Under the pieces are notes generated by a model that saw only the letters and a list, made by a program, of their open reading frames with translations, was not told where the DNA came from and ran no database searches. Below are positions 8,106 through 16,721 of a stretch of DNA of 64,000 nt, piece by piece. The stretch is taken from assembly GCF_902506145.1 (NCBI RefSeq), contig NZ_LR733519.1, positions 1,292,157 through 1,356,156 on the forward strand, read 5' to 3'. Source of the stretch: Burkholderia sp. 8Y (GTDB taxonomy: Bacteria; Pseudomonadota; Gammaproteobacteria; Burkholderiales; Burkholderiaceae). Numbering within the stretch: the stretch's first letter is position 1; every line of letters begins with the position of its first letter. Made by a program: the position numbers and the translations under genes.

Positions 8106-9566
8106 TTAAAGACGCTCGATCCATCGCAGCCATTGCGCGTGGTTCGCGGCGGCGGCGTCCACACCGCTGCCCGGCTCGACGCGCCGCGCGACGACACGCT
8201 GCGTCTGCCAGTCTTCGAGCGATGCCACGATGCCCGCCTGATACGCCGCGAGCGCCGCCGCGCCCGACGCCGATATTTCGCTAACGGCGAGCGTGCTGAC
8301 AGGCCGGTTCAACGTATCGGACAGATACTGCAAAAGGAACGGACGCTGCGTGAGGCCGCCATCGAGATAGAGCTGCGCGAGCGGCACGTTTGCCGCCTGC
8401 TCCATCACGGTGATGACGTCCTTGATCTGATAGACGATGGATTCATACGCCGCGCGCGCCACATGCTGCCACGACGTCGAAAAGTTGAGCCCGACGATCT
8501 GCGCGCCGCCCGGGTATTTCCAGTGCGGACAGCCGATGCCCGAGAACGATGGAATCACGAACACGCCGCCGTTGTCGTACTCGGTGAAAGCCTGCTCGGC
8601 CTTCGCGAAATCGTCGAAGAGGTTGAGCTTTTCCTTGAGGAACGCGGGCGTCGATCCCGCGCTGATGACGATGCCTTCCAGCGCGTAGTCCACGCGCTTG
8701 TCGGTCGCGAAACAGAGCGTCGAGACGAGGCCATGCTCGGGCTCGCGCGCCTTCGCGCCCACGTTCATCATGATCGATGATCCCGTGCCCATCGTCGCCT
8801 TTGCCACGCCGGGGCTCAGGCACCCTTCGCCGACGGCGGCCGCGTGCGAGTCGCCGATCATCGAAAGGATAGGCAACGGCGTGTCGAGCAAGCCGTCGAA
8901 GTCGGTCATGCCGAAGTCGGCCGCCGACGGACGCAGTTCCGGCAAGCGCAGACCCTGCAAGCCGAACGTCTCGATCAACTCGCGATCCCATTCCAGCGTG
9001 CGCAAATTCAGCAGCATGGTGCGCGAAGCGTTCGTCACGTCCGTGCGATACGCCGCGCCTTTCGTCAGCCGATACAGCAGCCAGCTATCGACCGTGCCGA
9101 AGTAGGCATCGCCCGCCGCGATATGCGCGCGCACGCGTTCATCGTTTTCGTTGAGCCAGATGAGCTTGGTGCCTGAAAAATACGGGTCGATCAGCAAGCC
9201 GGTCTTCTGCGCGATGCGTGCTTGCAAGCCGTCGCGCTTCAATCGTTCGCAGATCGCGAGCGATCGCTGACATTGCCACGACACGCCCGGCACGATCGGC
9301 TCGCCCTGCCCGTTCCACAACACGACCGTCTCACGCTGGTTCGATATGCCGATGCCCGCGACGTCGCCCTTGAAACCATTCAGGCACTGGGCCACGGCCT
9401 TGAGCACGGACGCATACAACGCATTCGCGTCCTGCTCGACAAAGCCCGTGCGCGGCGTGGTGCATGAAACGGGCGCAAAGCCGCGCGCATGGACCTGTCC
9501 GGCCTGGTCGAAGACCAGCGCCTTGGTGCCGCTCGTGCCCTGATCGATGGCGAGGATATGGCTCAT
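8106..9566 (-). CDS. FGGY-family carbohydrate kinase
   Basis: A 486-residue sugar kinase of the glycerol kinase/xylulokinase superfamily. The N-terminal ATP-phosphate motif is IDQGTSGTKALVFD, followed by the GIGISNQRETVVLW segment shared with glycerol kinases. The C-terminal FGGY domain carries GGLTQRPFLLQYLSD. It probably phosphorylates the ketose made by one of the SDRs so that the split transketolase can use it. It lies 10 bases downstream of the permease gene. Glycerol, xylulose, apulose or erythrulose kinase activity cannot be told apart by eye. Confidence 0.88.
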   Translation of the reverse strand: MSHILAIDQGTSGTKALVFDQAGQVHARGFAPVSCTTPRTGFVEQDANALYASVLKAVAQCLNGFKGDVAGIGISNQRETVVLWNGQGEPIVPGVSWQCQRSLAICERLKRDGLQARIAQKTGLLIDPYFSGTKLIWLNENDERVRAHIAAGDAYFGTVDSWLLYRLTKGAAYRTDVTNASRTMLLNLRTLEWDRELIETFGLQGLRLPELRPSAADFGMTDFDGLLDTPLPILSMIGDSHAAAVGEGCLSPGVAKATMGTGSSIMMNVGAKAREPEHGLVSTLCFATDKRVDYALEGIVISAGSTPAFLKEKLNLFDDFAKAEQAFTEYDNGGVFVIPSFSGIGCPHWKYPGGAQIVGLNFSTSWQHVARAAYESIVYQIKDVITVMEQAANVPLAQLYLDGGLTQRPFLLQYLSDTLNRPVSTLAVSEISASGAAALAAYQAGIVASLEDWQTQRVVARRVEPGSGVDAAAANHAQWLRWIERL

Positions 9567-9576
9567 GGTCTCGTCC

Positions 9577-10659
9577 TCAGGCGGTCAGCGAGACCATGCG
9601 CGACTGCAGGCGCTGCTGCAACTGATCGATCACGACCGCGAAGATGATGACGAGGCCCTTGATGACCATCTGCCAGAAATCGCTGATGCCGCACATCACC
9701 ATGCCATCGCCCAGAATGCTGATCACGCACGCGCCGACGACCGAGCCGAACACCGTGCCGCGCCCGCCCATGAGCGCGGTGCCGCCGAGCACGACCGCCG
9801 CGATGGCGTTCAGTTCGTAGGTTTGTCCCGTCAGCGGGTGCGCCGTCTGCAACTGCGCCGTGATGACGAGACCGACGATCGCTGCACAGAAGCCCGAGAA
9901 CATGTAGACGAACAGCTTTACGCGATTCGTTCGGATTCCCGAGAATCGGGCGGCTTGCTCATTACCGCCGATCGCATAGATACGCCGTCCGAGCGGCGTC
10001 TTGCGCGCGACGAAGATGGTGATGGCCGCGAGCACGAGCATGATCCACACGGGCATCGACAGGCCGAGAATCGTCCCGTTGCCGATGAATTCGAACCCCG
10101 TGTTGCCGAGCGCCGGATTGCCTTCGAGGTCCGCGAATGTGCTGCCGTTGTTCACCAAGAGCGCCGCCCCGCGCACCACATACAACATGCCGAGCGTGGC
10201 GATAAAAGGCGCGACGTTGAGCATGGTGATGAGATAGCCGTTCACCGCGCCGATCAACGCGCCGAGCAGACACGCGATGATCGCCACGCCCCACGGATTG
10301 AAGAACACGACGTGATGCCCGATCTTCACGCCTTCGAGCAGCAGATACCCCGCCGCCATGCCGCTGATGCCGACGATGGACCCGACCGACAAGTCGATCC
10401 CGCCTGTCAGGATCACGAGCGTCATGCCGATGGAAAGAATCGCGACCACGGTGACGTGCTTCGCCATGATGAGCAGGTTGCCGGTCGAAAGAAAGCTTTC
10501 GGTGGCGAGCGAAAACACGATGATGATGGCGAATAGCGCAATGAAGATGCGCAGCTTGAGCAGATTGACCGCGATGCGCGAGGCCACATAGGCGCCGTGC
10601 CGGTTGTGCTTCGCGTGTACCGGCGACACCGGCGGATTGCTGCTGTTGGGTGTATTCAT
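9577..10659 (-). CDS. Ribose-type sugar ABC transporter permease
   Basis: A 360-residue inner-membrane protein of the RbsC/BPD_transp_2 family with about nine or ten hydrophobic segments. The family patterns GGIDLSVGSIVGISGM and LGGTALMGGRGTVFGSVVGA are present. The N-terminal ~40 residues are polar and cytoplasmic. It forms the membrane channel for the ATPase encoded just upstream and the binding protein at 12934. Confidence 0.92.
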   Translation of the reverse strand: MNTPNSSNPPVSPVHAKHNRHGAYVASRIAVNLLKLRIFIALFAIIIVFSLATESFLSTGNLLIMAKHVTVVAILSIGMTLVILTGGIDLSVGSIVGISGMAAGYLLLEGVKIGHHVVFFNPWGVAIIACLLGALIGAVNGYLITMLNVAPFIATLGMLYVVRGAALLVNNGSTFADLEGNPALGNTGFEFIGNGTILGLSMPVWIMLVLAAITIFVARKTPLGRRIYAIGGNEQAARFSGIRTNRVKLFVYMFSGFCAAIVGLVITAQLQTAHPLTGQTYELNAIAAVVLGGTALMGGRGTVFGSVVGACVISILGDGMVMCGISDFWQMVIKGLVIIFAVVIDQLQQRLQSRMVSLTA

Positions 10660-10678
10660 GGTTCGGATCTCGGTTGCC

Positions 10679-12226
10679 TCACACTACGGCCGTCGCGGGC
10701 GTCGATGCGCGCACGATGCGTTCGCTGTCGAATTGGGGCCGGTCGAGCACGGCAGTCAGCTTGCCGCTCGCCATCACGAAGACGCGGTTGGAAACAGCCA
10801 TCGCTTCATCGAGTTCGGACGTCGCATAGATCACGGCGATGCCGGAGCGCGCGAGCAGGCTGATCGTCTTGTAGACGTCCTCTTTCGCGCCCACGTCGAT
10901 GCCGCGCGTCGGTTCGTCCATCAGCAGCACTTTGGGCTTCGTCAGAAGCGCCTTGCCGATGACCACCTTCTGCATGTTCCCGCCCGATAGCGACGTGATC
11001 GGCGCATCGACGGACGTGGCCTTGATGGCGAGCTTCTTCACGATGTCGTTGGCCGCTTCCACTTGCTTGTCGCGCGTGAGCGCGCCGACGAAGCGCCGCG
11101 TGAACTTGCCGAGGCTGGAGAGCGTCATGTTCTCGAGAATGGTCATTAGTTGCACCATGCCCTGCTTCTGACGATCTTCCGGCACCAGCGCGATGCCCGC
11201 CTCGATGCGCCGGGGTATCGGCAGGTCTTCGATAGCCTTGCCCGCCAGTTCTATCTCGCCGAGCGCAAGCGGATTCGCGCCGAGCAGCGATTCGAGCAGC
11301 TCGGTGCGGCCCGCGCCCATCAATCCGTAGATGCCGATCACTTCGCCCGCACGCGCGGTAAACGACACGTGATCGACGGCATAGATGCCGTTCGAACGCT
11401 TGAGCGCAAGGTCTTTCACCTTCAGCACTTCGCGGCCGATCTCGTGCTGTTCGAACGCGAAACGCTTCTTCGAGGAGCCGACCATCGCTTCGATGATCCA
11501 CGGAATGTCGATGTTCGCGATATCGTTCTCGGCCACGAGCCGCCCGTTGCGCAGCACGGTGATGCAGTCGCCGATCGCCATGATCTCTTCGAGACGATGC
11601 GAGATGTAGATCACCGTCACGCCCTCTTCCTTGAGCTGTCCGATGATCTTGAAGAGAATCTCCACTTCGGTCTTCGAGAGCGCGGAAGTCGGCTCATCCA
11701 TGATGAGCACCTTAATGTGCTTCGACAGCGCCTTCGCAATCTCGACCAACTGCTGCTGGCCGACGTACAGATCGCCGAGCCGTGTGCGCGGGTCGATTGC
11801 GATGTTCAGCCGGTCGAGCAGCACCTTCGCCTGATGATTCTCCATCTTCGAGCGGATCACGCCCGACTGAGTGATCTCATTGCCCGCGAAAATGTTCTCC
11901 GCCACGGTCATGTCCGGGAAGAGATTAAGCTCCTGAAAAATGATGCCGATGCCGTGCTGCTCCGCGCTGCGCACGTCGGCGATCTGCGCGATCTTTTCGT
12001 CGATCCGGATTTCGCCCGAGGTCGGCGTTTCCGCGCCCGCGAGCAATTTCATCAGCGTGGACTTGCCCGCGCCGTTCTCGCCGATCAGCACATTGACCTT
12101 GCCGCGCCGCACCTTGTAGTCGACATCGACGAGCGCCGCCGTGCCCGGATACTGCTTCGAAAGCCCGCGCGTCTCGATCACGTTGACCGGGTTCATCGTG
12201 CGAGCGTTGTTCTGGGCCGCGTTCAT
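10679..12226 (-). CDS. Ribose-type sugar ABC transporter ATP-binding protein
   Basis: A 515-residue tandem ABC ATPase (RbsA type). The first domain has an intact Walker A (GENGAGKST, about residues 49-57) and a VGQQQLVEIAKAL signature. The second has the degenerate GLMGAGRTE loop and LSGGNMQKV, as usual for this family. The start at 12226 gives a normal N-terminus and overlaps the DUF2291 gene stop (ATGA), so the much longer upstream open frame is not coding. Confidence 0.93.
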   Translation of the reverse strand: MNAAQNNARTMNPVNVIETRGLSKQYPGTAALVDVDYKVRRGKVNVLIGENGAGKSTLMKLLAGAETPTSGEIRIDEKIAQIADVRSAEQHGIGIIFQELNLFPDMTVAENIFAGNEITQSGVIRSKMENHQAKVLLDRLNIAIDPRTRLGDLYVGQQQLVEIAKALSKHIKVLIMDEPTSALSKTEVEILFKIIGQLKEEGVTVIYISHRLEEIMAIGDCITVLRNGRLVAENDIANIDIPWIIEAMVGSSKKRFAFEQHEIGREVLKVKDLALKRSNGIYAVDHVSFTARAGEVIGIYGLMGAGRTELLESLLGANPLALGEIELAGKAIEDLPIPRRIEAGIALVPEDRQKQGMVQLMTILENMTLSSLGKFTRRFVGALTRDKQVEAANDIVKKLAIKATSVDAPITSLSGGNMQKVVIGKALLTKPKVLLMDEPTRGIDVGAKEDVYKTISLLARSGIAVIYATSELDEAMAVSNRVFVMASGKLTAVLDRPQFDSERIVRASTPATAVV

Positions 12227-12858
12227 TTCCAGGCCACCGGAATCGCGCGGATTTCGCCCGCAGGCTCGCTCCAGCTGCTGTAGACAGCGGAGGCATCGAC
12301 GGGATCGCCGACCTTTAGCTTGAGCGAACTCTGCACGCGTGCCACGACGAGCTTGTTCAACTCCTGGCCGAACGCGGCGAAGCGCGTCTGATCGTCGAAG
12401 TCGCTGTATTTGATGCCGGGAAAGCCGTCGCGCACGCCCGTGCCGATCACGACCGGACCCGTTTCCAGCGCGACCTGAACGGGATCGCCGCCGTTCGCGG
12501 GCGCCACTTCCACATATGCCTTGCCGACGCGCGATGTCGAATCGATCTTCGTTACCTTGCCCTGCACGCGCAGCCAGAAATTGCACGGGAATGCGCTGCT
12601 CTGACGAAAGCCGTATTGCTTGCAGGCATCGTCGAAATTCTGATTCAACGCGCTGATGACCTGCGCCGCGGGCTTCGCATTCTTGTCCGCGTAGGGCACC
12701 AGTTGATCGTTCAGGATCTTCGCGGCGTCCGGGCCCTTGTGCTGCCCTTGCGCGCGGATATCGGCCAATTCGGTATCGGTGACGACGTGACACGCGGACA
12801 GGCTGACGACGCAGAGCATCGACACCAGCCGCCAGCGCGCGAATACGGGATGAACCAT
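12223..12858 (-). CDS. DUF2291-family lipoprotein
   Basis: A 211-residue predicted lipoprotein with lipobox LSAC about 21 residues into the protein, so probably anchored on the periplasmic side. DUF2291 proteins recur in ribose-type ABC operons, usually between the binding protein and ATPase genes as here. Their biochemical role is unknown to me; an accessory part in substrate capture is a guess. The ATG at 12858 was chosen because it begins the signal peptide; an upstream TTG gives a leader without signal-peptide character. Confidence 0.83.
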   Translation of the reverse strand: MVHPVFARWRLVSMLCVVSLSACHVVTDTELADIRAQGQHKGPDAAKILNDQLVPYADKNAKPAAQVISALNQNFDDACKQYGFRQSSAFPCNFWLRVQGKVTKIDSTSRVGKAYVEVAPANGGDPVQVALETGPVVIGTGVRDGFPGIKYSDFDDQTRFAAFGQELNKLVVARVQSSLKLKVGDPVDASAVYSSWSEPAGEIRAIPVAWK

Positions 12859-12933
12859 GACGACCTCGACCTCACATGACAAGCCTTGCGCGGACGCAGC
12901 CCTTGCCGCGCCCGCACGGAGCGACAACGCGTA

Positions 12934-13878
12934 TTACTTGTTGTAGTAGAAGTCCTTCACATGCGACGCGTTGTCCTTCGTAATGAGAATGCCGCGCGTG
13001 AGTTGACGCTCCTGCTCGCCGGTCTTGCCAGTTTTGATGTACTTGTCGAGCAGATCGACACCGTGAATCGCGATGCCCTGCGCCTGCAGCATCACGGTGG
13101 CCTTCAGCTTGCCCGCCAGCACGGAGTCACGTTCGTCGTTGCTGCCGTCGATACCCATCACGACCACGTCCTTATGCCCCGCCGACTCCAGCGATGCAAT
13201 CGCGCCGAGCGCCACTGGTCCGTTGCCGCAGATCACGCCCTTGATGTTCGGATGCTCTTGCAGGATGGAATCCATCGCCTGCTTGCCGGGCAACAGCGCG
13301 CCCTTCGCGTCCTGACGCGCGACCATCTTGAGGTCGGGGTACTGGTCCAGCACTTGATGGAACGCTTGCGAACGCGTCACGCAGTTCTTGTCCGCGAGAT
13401 TGCAGGTTAGTTCGACGTACTCACCTTTTTCGCCGATGGCTTCGACGAAACGCTGTGCCACTTCGGTTCCCGCCTGCAGGTTGTTATGGCTCAACTGCGC
13501 GATGGCAATGCCGTCCTTCGGAATCTCGCGGTTGATCAGCACGACCGGCACTTTCTTGTCCGCCGCCGCGCGCACGGTCGCGACACTCGCGTTCGAATCG
13601 GCGTTATCGAGGATGATGCCCTTCACGCCCTTGCCGATGACGAGATTCACCAGCTCGTTCTGCTTGTTCACGTCCTCGCCATGCGAGAGCACGATGGTGT
13701 CATAGCCGAGCTTCTTCGCTTCGCCATCCGCGCCCTTCGCTTCGGCTGCGTAATAGGGATTGTCGAGCGCATTGACGAGAATCGCGATGGTGCCTTTACC
13801 CGCCGCATTTGCGGTGGCGGGCATTGCGGCGGCGAACGAAACGGCCACCGCTGCTGCAACTGCAAGCTTCTTCCACAT
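12934..13878 (-). CDS. Sugar ABC transporter periplasmic substrate-binding protein
   Basis: A 314-residue RbsB-like protein. It has a cleavable signal peptide (MWKKLAVAAAVAVSF..., cleaved near ANA-AG) and then the Peripla_BP_4 fold beginning with IAILVNALDNPYY. Residues such as the INREIP and IDGSNDE segments sit where ribose-type proteins contact their ligand. It supplies substrate to the permease/ATPase pair downstream. A stem-loop precedes it at the end of the SDR gene, and could raise its expression relative to neighbours. Confidence 0.92.
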   Translation of the reverse strand: MWKKLAVAAAVAVSFAAAMPATANAAGKGTIAILVNALDNPYYAAEAKGADGEAKKLGYDTIVLSHGEDVNKQNELVNLVIGKGVKGIILDNADSNASVATVRAAADKKVPVVLINREIPKDGIAIAQLSHNNLQAGTEVAQRFVEAIGEKGEYVELTCNLADKNCVTRSQAFHQVLDQYPDLKMVARQDAKGALLPGKQAMDSILQEHPNIKGVICGNGPVALGAIASLESAGHKDVVVMGIDGSNDERDSVLAGKLKATVMLQAQGIAIHGVDLLDKYIKTGKTGEQERQLTRGILITKDNASHVKDFYYNK

Positions 13879-13931
13879 GTTGTTGTCTCCGGTTTGGTTT
13901 GTCTTTCTTCGACAGCGTTCGACTGGCTCAG

Positions 13932-13951
13932 ACGATCGCTCAGGCGATCGT
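13932..13951. promoter_or_regulatory. Perfect stem-loop across the SDR stop codon
   Basis: Eight-base arms ACGATCGC / GCGATCGT with a 4-base loop span the 3' end and stop of the SDR gene, just upstream of the binding-protein gene. Without a T tract it is not a classic terminator. An mRNA processing or stability element inside the operon is plausible. Confidence 0.4.
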
Positions 13952-14737
13952 GTAGCCTCCGTCGATCATGATGTCGGCGCCCGTGATCATGTCCGCGCCG
14001 TTGGACAGCAGAAAGAGAATGGCGGCGGCGATCTCGTCGGTATAAGCGAAGCGTCCGACGGGAATCAGCTTCTTCATGTTCTCGCCCTTCTCGCCTTCCC
14101 ATGCAGCCGCGCCCATCGGCGTCAACACGACGGTCGGCGAGACCGTGTTCACGGTGATGCCGCGCGGCGCCCATTCCTTCGCGAGCACCTTGGTCATGCC
14201 GATCAGCCCCGCTTTCGCGGACGTGTACGCGCAATGCTGATCGATGGCGACGGTCGCTGCCTGCGAGGCGATATTTACAATCTTGCCGCCATGCCCGCTT
14301 GCGAGCACGACGCGCGCGAAGTGCTTCGAACACAGAAAGGGACCGGTGAGATTCACGCCGATCTGCCGCTGCCATTCGTCATAGCCGATGTTTTCCGCAG
14401 GCGTCAGCGTGATGCAGCCCGCGGCATTCACGAGCAAGTGCAGACCGCCGAAGCGTTCATGTGCCGCCGCGATGGCCTTTTCGACATCGGCCTCATTAGC
14501 GACATCGCAAGGGAAGGCTTTCGCGTTGTTCGCGCCGAGTTCTTCGATGGCCGCCTGCACGCGCGGCTCTTCGAAACTCGGATAAAGAATCGCGACGCGC
14601 GCGCCCTTCGCGATCAACGCGGCATTCGTCGCCATCGCGATGCCGCCGAGACCGCCCGTCACCACGGCCACTTTTCCATCGAGCCGGAAGTCGAAGTCCA
14701 CGCCGTGGCGCAGCGACATGTCGTACTGAATGCTCAT
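13940..14737 (-). CDS. SDR-family oxidoreductase in the sugar/polyol operon
   Basis: A 265-residue classical SDR with a slightly long N-terminus (about 20 residues before the fold), TGGLGGIA at about 27-34 and a catalytic YTSAK motif (CAYTSAKAG). It resembles the ketose/polyol dehydrogenases of the DltE/GolD type. It lies 15 bases after the transketolase C-terminal subunit gene and upstream of the transporter genes. With a second SDR at the operon end, two oxidation (or oxidation/epimerisation) steps may precede phosphorylation. Confidence 0.87.
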   Translation of the reverse strand: MSIQYDMSLRHGVDFDFRLDGKVAVVTGGLGGIAMATNAALIAKGARVAILYPSFEEPRVQAAIEELGANNAKAFPCDVANEADVEKAIAAAHERFGGLHLLVNAAGCITLTPAENIGYDEWQRQIGVNLTGPFLCSKHFARVVLASGHGGKIVNIASQAATVAIDQHCAYTSAKAGLIGMTKVLAKEWAPRGITVNTVSPTVVLTPMGAAAWEGEKGENMKKLIPVGRFAYTDEIAAAILFLLSNGADMITGADIMIDGGYTIA

Positions 14738-14752
14738 CCACGTCTCCTGTTT

Positions 14753-15697
14753 TTACTGAGCGCACTGCGCCCGAACGGCCTTCGCGATACCGGCCGCGTC
14801 GATGCCATAGTGTTTGCGAATGCCCTTCCGCGTGCCGTACTTGGCGAATTCGCCTTCGGTGATGCCGAGCGTCGTCAGCGGCCGGCTGATCTGACGGCGG
14901 GCCATCAGCAGCGCGACCGTCGCGCCGATACCGCCGTGCAGCGAATGCTCCTCGACGGTCACGATCGTCTCGTGACGCTGGATGATCGAAGCCAACGCGT
15001 CCTGATCCAGCGGCCGCAGCGACGAGAGATTCACGAGCGTCGGATTCACAACGCCCTCTTTTTGCAGGGCTTCGCACGCGTCGAGCGCCTCGCCGACGAC
15101 CGATCCCAGCGCGATCACCGCGACTTTCGATCCTTCGATCAGCACATCGGGACGGCCCGGCTCGAAGCGGTACGACCCGTCATGCACGACCGGGAACTTC
15201 GCATTGTCGAGGCGAATGTAGACAGGTCCGTCTACCGAGGCCGCATAGTCGATCACCTGCGCGACTTCGGCTTCGTCGCATGGCGCGAAGATCTGCACGT
15301 TGCCGAAGCCGCTCATGATCGAAAGATCGTCGATCGCATGATGCGTCGATGCGAGCGGCCCGTAGGCGACGCCTGCGTTCAGTCCGAGCATCTTGACGTT
15401 CGTCGCGCTGTAGCAGACGTCGTTCTTCACCTGTTCGTTGGCGCGCCCGACGAGGAACGGCGCGGCGTTCGCGGTGAACACGATGTGTCCGCCGAGCGCG
15501 AGCCCCGCCGCCATCCCGACCATGTTCTGTTCCGCGATGCCCACGTTGATGACGCGGTCCGGATAGCGCTCCAGATACGGGCCGATCTTCGATGTCGACG
15601 TGGAGTCCGCGACCATCACGATGATGTCCTGCCCTGCCGCCGTCAGCCGGCTGATCGCGTTCACCGCGCCGTCGCGCAAGTCAGCGAGTTCACGCAT
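14753..15697 (-). CDS. Split transketolase, C-terminal subunit
   Basis: A 314-residue protein covering the pyrimidine-binding and C-terminal domains of transketolase. Features include NVGIAEQNMVGMAAGLAL, which contains the catalytic Glu that activates thiamine diphosphate, and EEHSLHGGIGATVA in the C-terminal domain. It starts eight bases inside the N-terminal subunit gene, so the two are translationally coupled. Split enzymes like this serve dedicated pathways (for example the apulose-4-phosphate transketolase AptAB) rather than the housekeeping pentose phosphate pathway. Confidence 0.92.
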   Translation of the reverse strand: MRELADLRDGAVNAISRLTAAGQDIIVMVADSTSTSKIGPYLERYPDRVINVGIAEQNMVGMAAGLALGGHIVFTANAAPFLVGRANEQVKNDVCYSATNVKMLGLNAGVAYGPLASTHHAIDDLSIMSGFGNVQIFAPCDEAEVAQVIDYAASVDGPVYIRLDNAKFPVVHDGSYRFEPGRPDVLIEGSKVAVIALGSVVGEALDACEALQKEGVVNPTLVNLSSLRPLDQDALASIIQRHETIVTVEEHSLHGGIGATVALLMARRQISRPLTTLGITEGEFAKYGTRKGIRKHYGIDAAGIAKAVRAQCAQ

Positions 15698-16544
15698 GGT
15701 CGAGCTCCTTCAGCGCCTGCTTGAGTTGGTCTTCGTCGGGGAACTTGTGATGCCAGGCCGGCACGTTTTCCATGAACGACACGCCGCGACCTTTGATCGT
15801 GTGCGCGATCACGACTTTCGGCTTGCGATTGTCGTAATCGAGACTTTCCAATAGTTTCCAAATGGAGTCGGGCTGGTTTCCATTGACGTCGTGAACTTCG
15901 AAACCGAAAGCGCGGAATTTCTCGTCGAGCGGGTCGAGGTCCATGATGTTGTGCGTGAAGTCGGCGAGCTGAAGCCGGTTGCGATCGACGATCACGACGA
16001 GGTTCGACAGTTCGAAGTGCGCCGCCGCCATCGCGGCTTCCCAGTTCGAGCCTTCTTCCAGCTCGCCGTCGCCGGTCAACACGAACACGCGGCCCGTGGC
16101 GCCTTCCGTCTTCGCGGCATGACGCTGCTTGGCCATGGCGAGACCCGCCGCGATGGGAAAGCCGTGGCCGAGACCGCCGGTGTTCACGGTGACGAAGGTC
16201 GGCAGCTTCTGGCGCACCGGATGGCCCGGCAGGCGCGAATCGTCCTTCAGATAGGTGAGAAGCTCTTCGTCGCTCAGCCAGCCGAGCTCCGCGAAGCAGG
16301 AATAGAGACCGCCGACGCCGTGCCCCTTGCTCAGGATGAACTCGTCATGCCAACGCACCTTGCGTCCGGCATCGACTTCATAACGCAGCACATGAAAATA
16401 GAGCGCCGCGAGGATGTCGGCCTCGGACATGTCGCCGCCCGTGTGACCGCTCTTGGCCGTCGCATTCATGACGCAAATCTTCTTGCGGATCTCTTGCGCC
16501 CGGCGGTGAAGCGCGTCGCCGGACTGCTTGAAAGGGTTTTCCAT
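15690..16544 (-). CDS. Split transketolase, N-terminal (thiamine diphosphate) subunit
   Basis: A 284-residue protein with the thiamine-diphosphate-binding half of transketolase. The GDGELEEGSNWEAAM...VDRN metal/diphosphate motif is intact, and SGHTGGDMSEADILAALY and KGHGVGGLY are typical. As first gene of the operon it faces the DeoR-type regulator across 177 bases containing a CTTTC/GAAAG repeat. Together with the next gene it would transfer a two-carbon unit from a ketose phosphate. Confidence 0.92.
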   Translation of the reverse strand: MENPFKQSGDALHRRAQEIRKKICVMNATAKSGHTGGDMSEADILAALYFHVLRYEVDAGRKVRWHDEFILSKGHGVGGLYSCFAELGWLSDEELLTYLKDDSRLPGHPVRQKLPTFVTVNTGGLGHGFPIAAGLAMAKQRHAAKTEGATGRVFVLTGDGELEEGSNWEAAMAAAHFELSNLVVIVDRNRLQLADFTHNIMDLDPLDEKFRAFGFEVHDVNGNQPDSIWKLLESLDYDNRKPKVVIAHTIKGRGVSFMENVPAWHHKFPDEDQLKQALKELDHA

Positions 16545-16588
16545 TCCTGCTCCCAGACTTCCCGTTTGCCTGAACGCAGTTTCTTTTA

Positions 16589-16602
16589 CTTTCTTTCGAA
16601 AG
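16589..16602. promoter_or_regulatory. Candidate DeoR-type operator
   Basis: Overlapping repeats CTTTC-TTTC-GAAAG, including the perfect palindrome CTTTCGAAAG at 16593-16602, lie between the divergent transketolase operon and the DeoR-type gene. DeoR-family proteins such as AgaR recognise repeated CTTTC/GAAAG units, so this is a good candidate for the operon operator. Confidence 0.5.
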
Positions 16603-16721
16603 TCAAAGACAAATCAACGCGAAAGGGAAAACACCTAGCGAAGCGCCGCCGATGTTCTGATCGGGCACAATGCGGGCTGGAAAGGCGCTTTCATGCAGCG
16701 CCTGCGCAGGAAAACAAAGAA

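Noticed and set aside
13760..15724. A 654-codon open frame on the plus strand opposite the split transketolase, SDR and binding protein genes.
   Set aside because: It is antisense to four well-supported genes and very rich in Arg, His and Ala with no motif, a typical by-product of high-GC codon bias.
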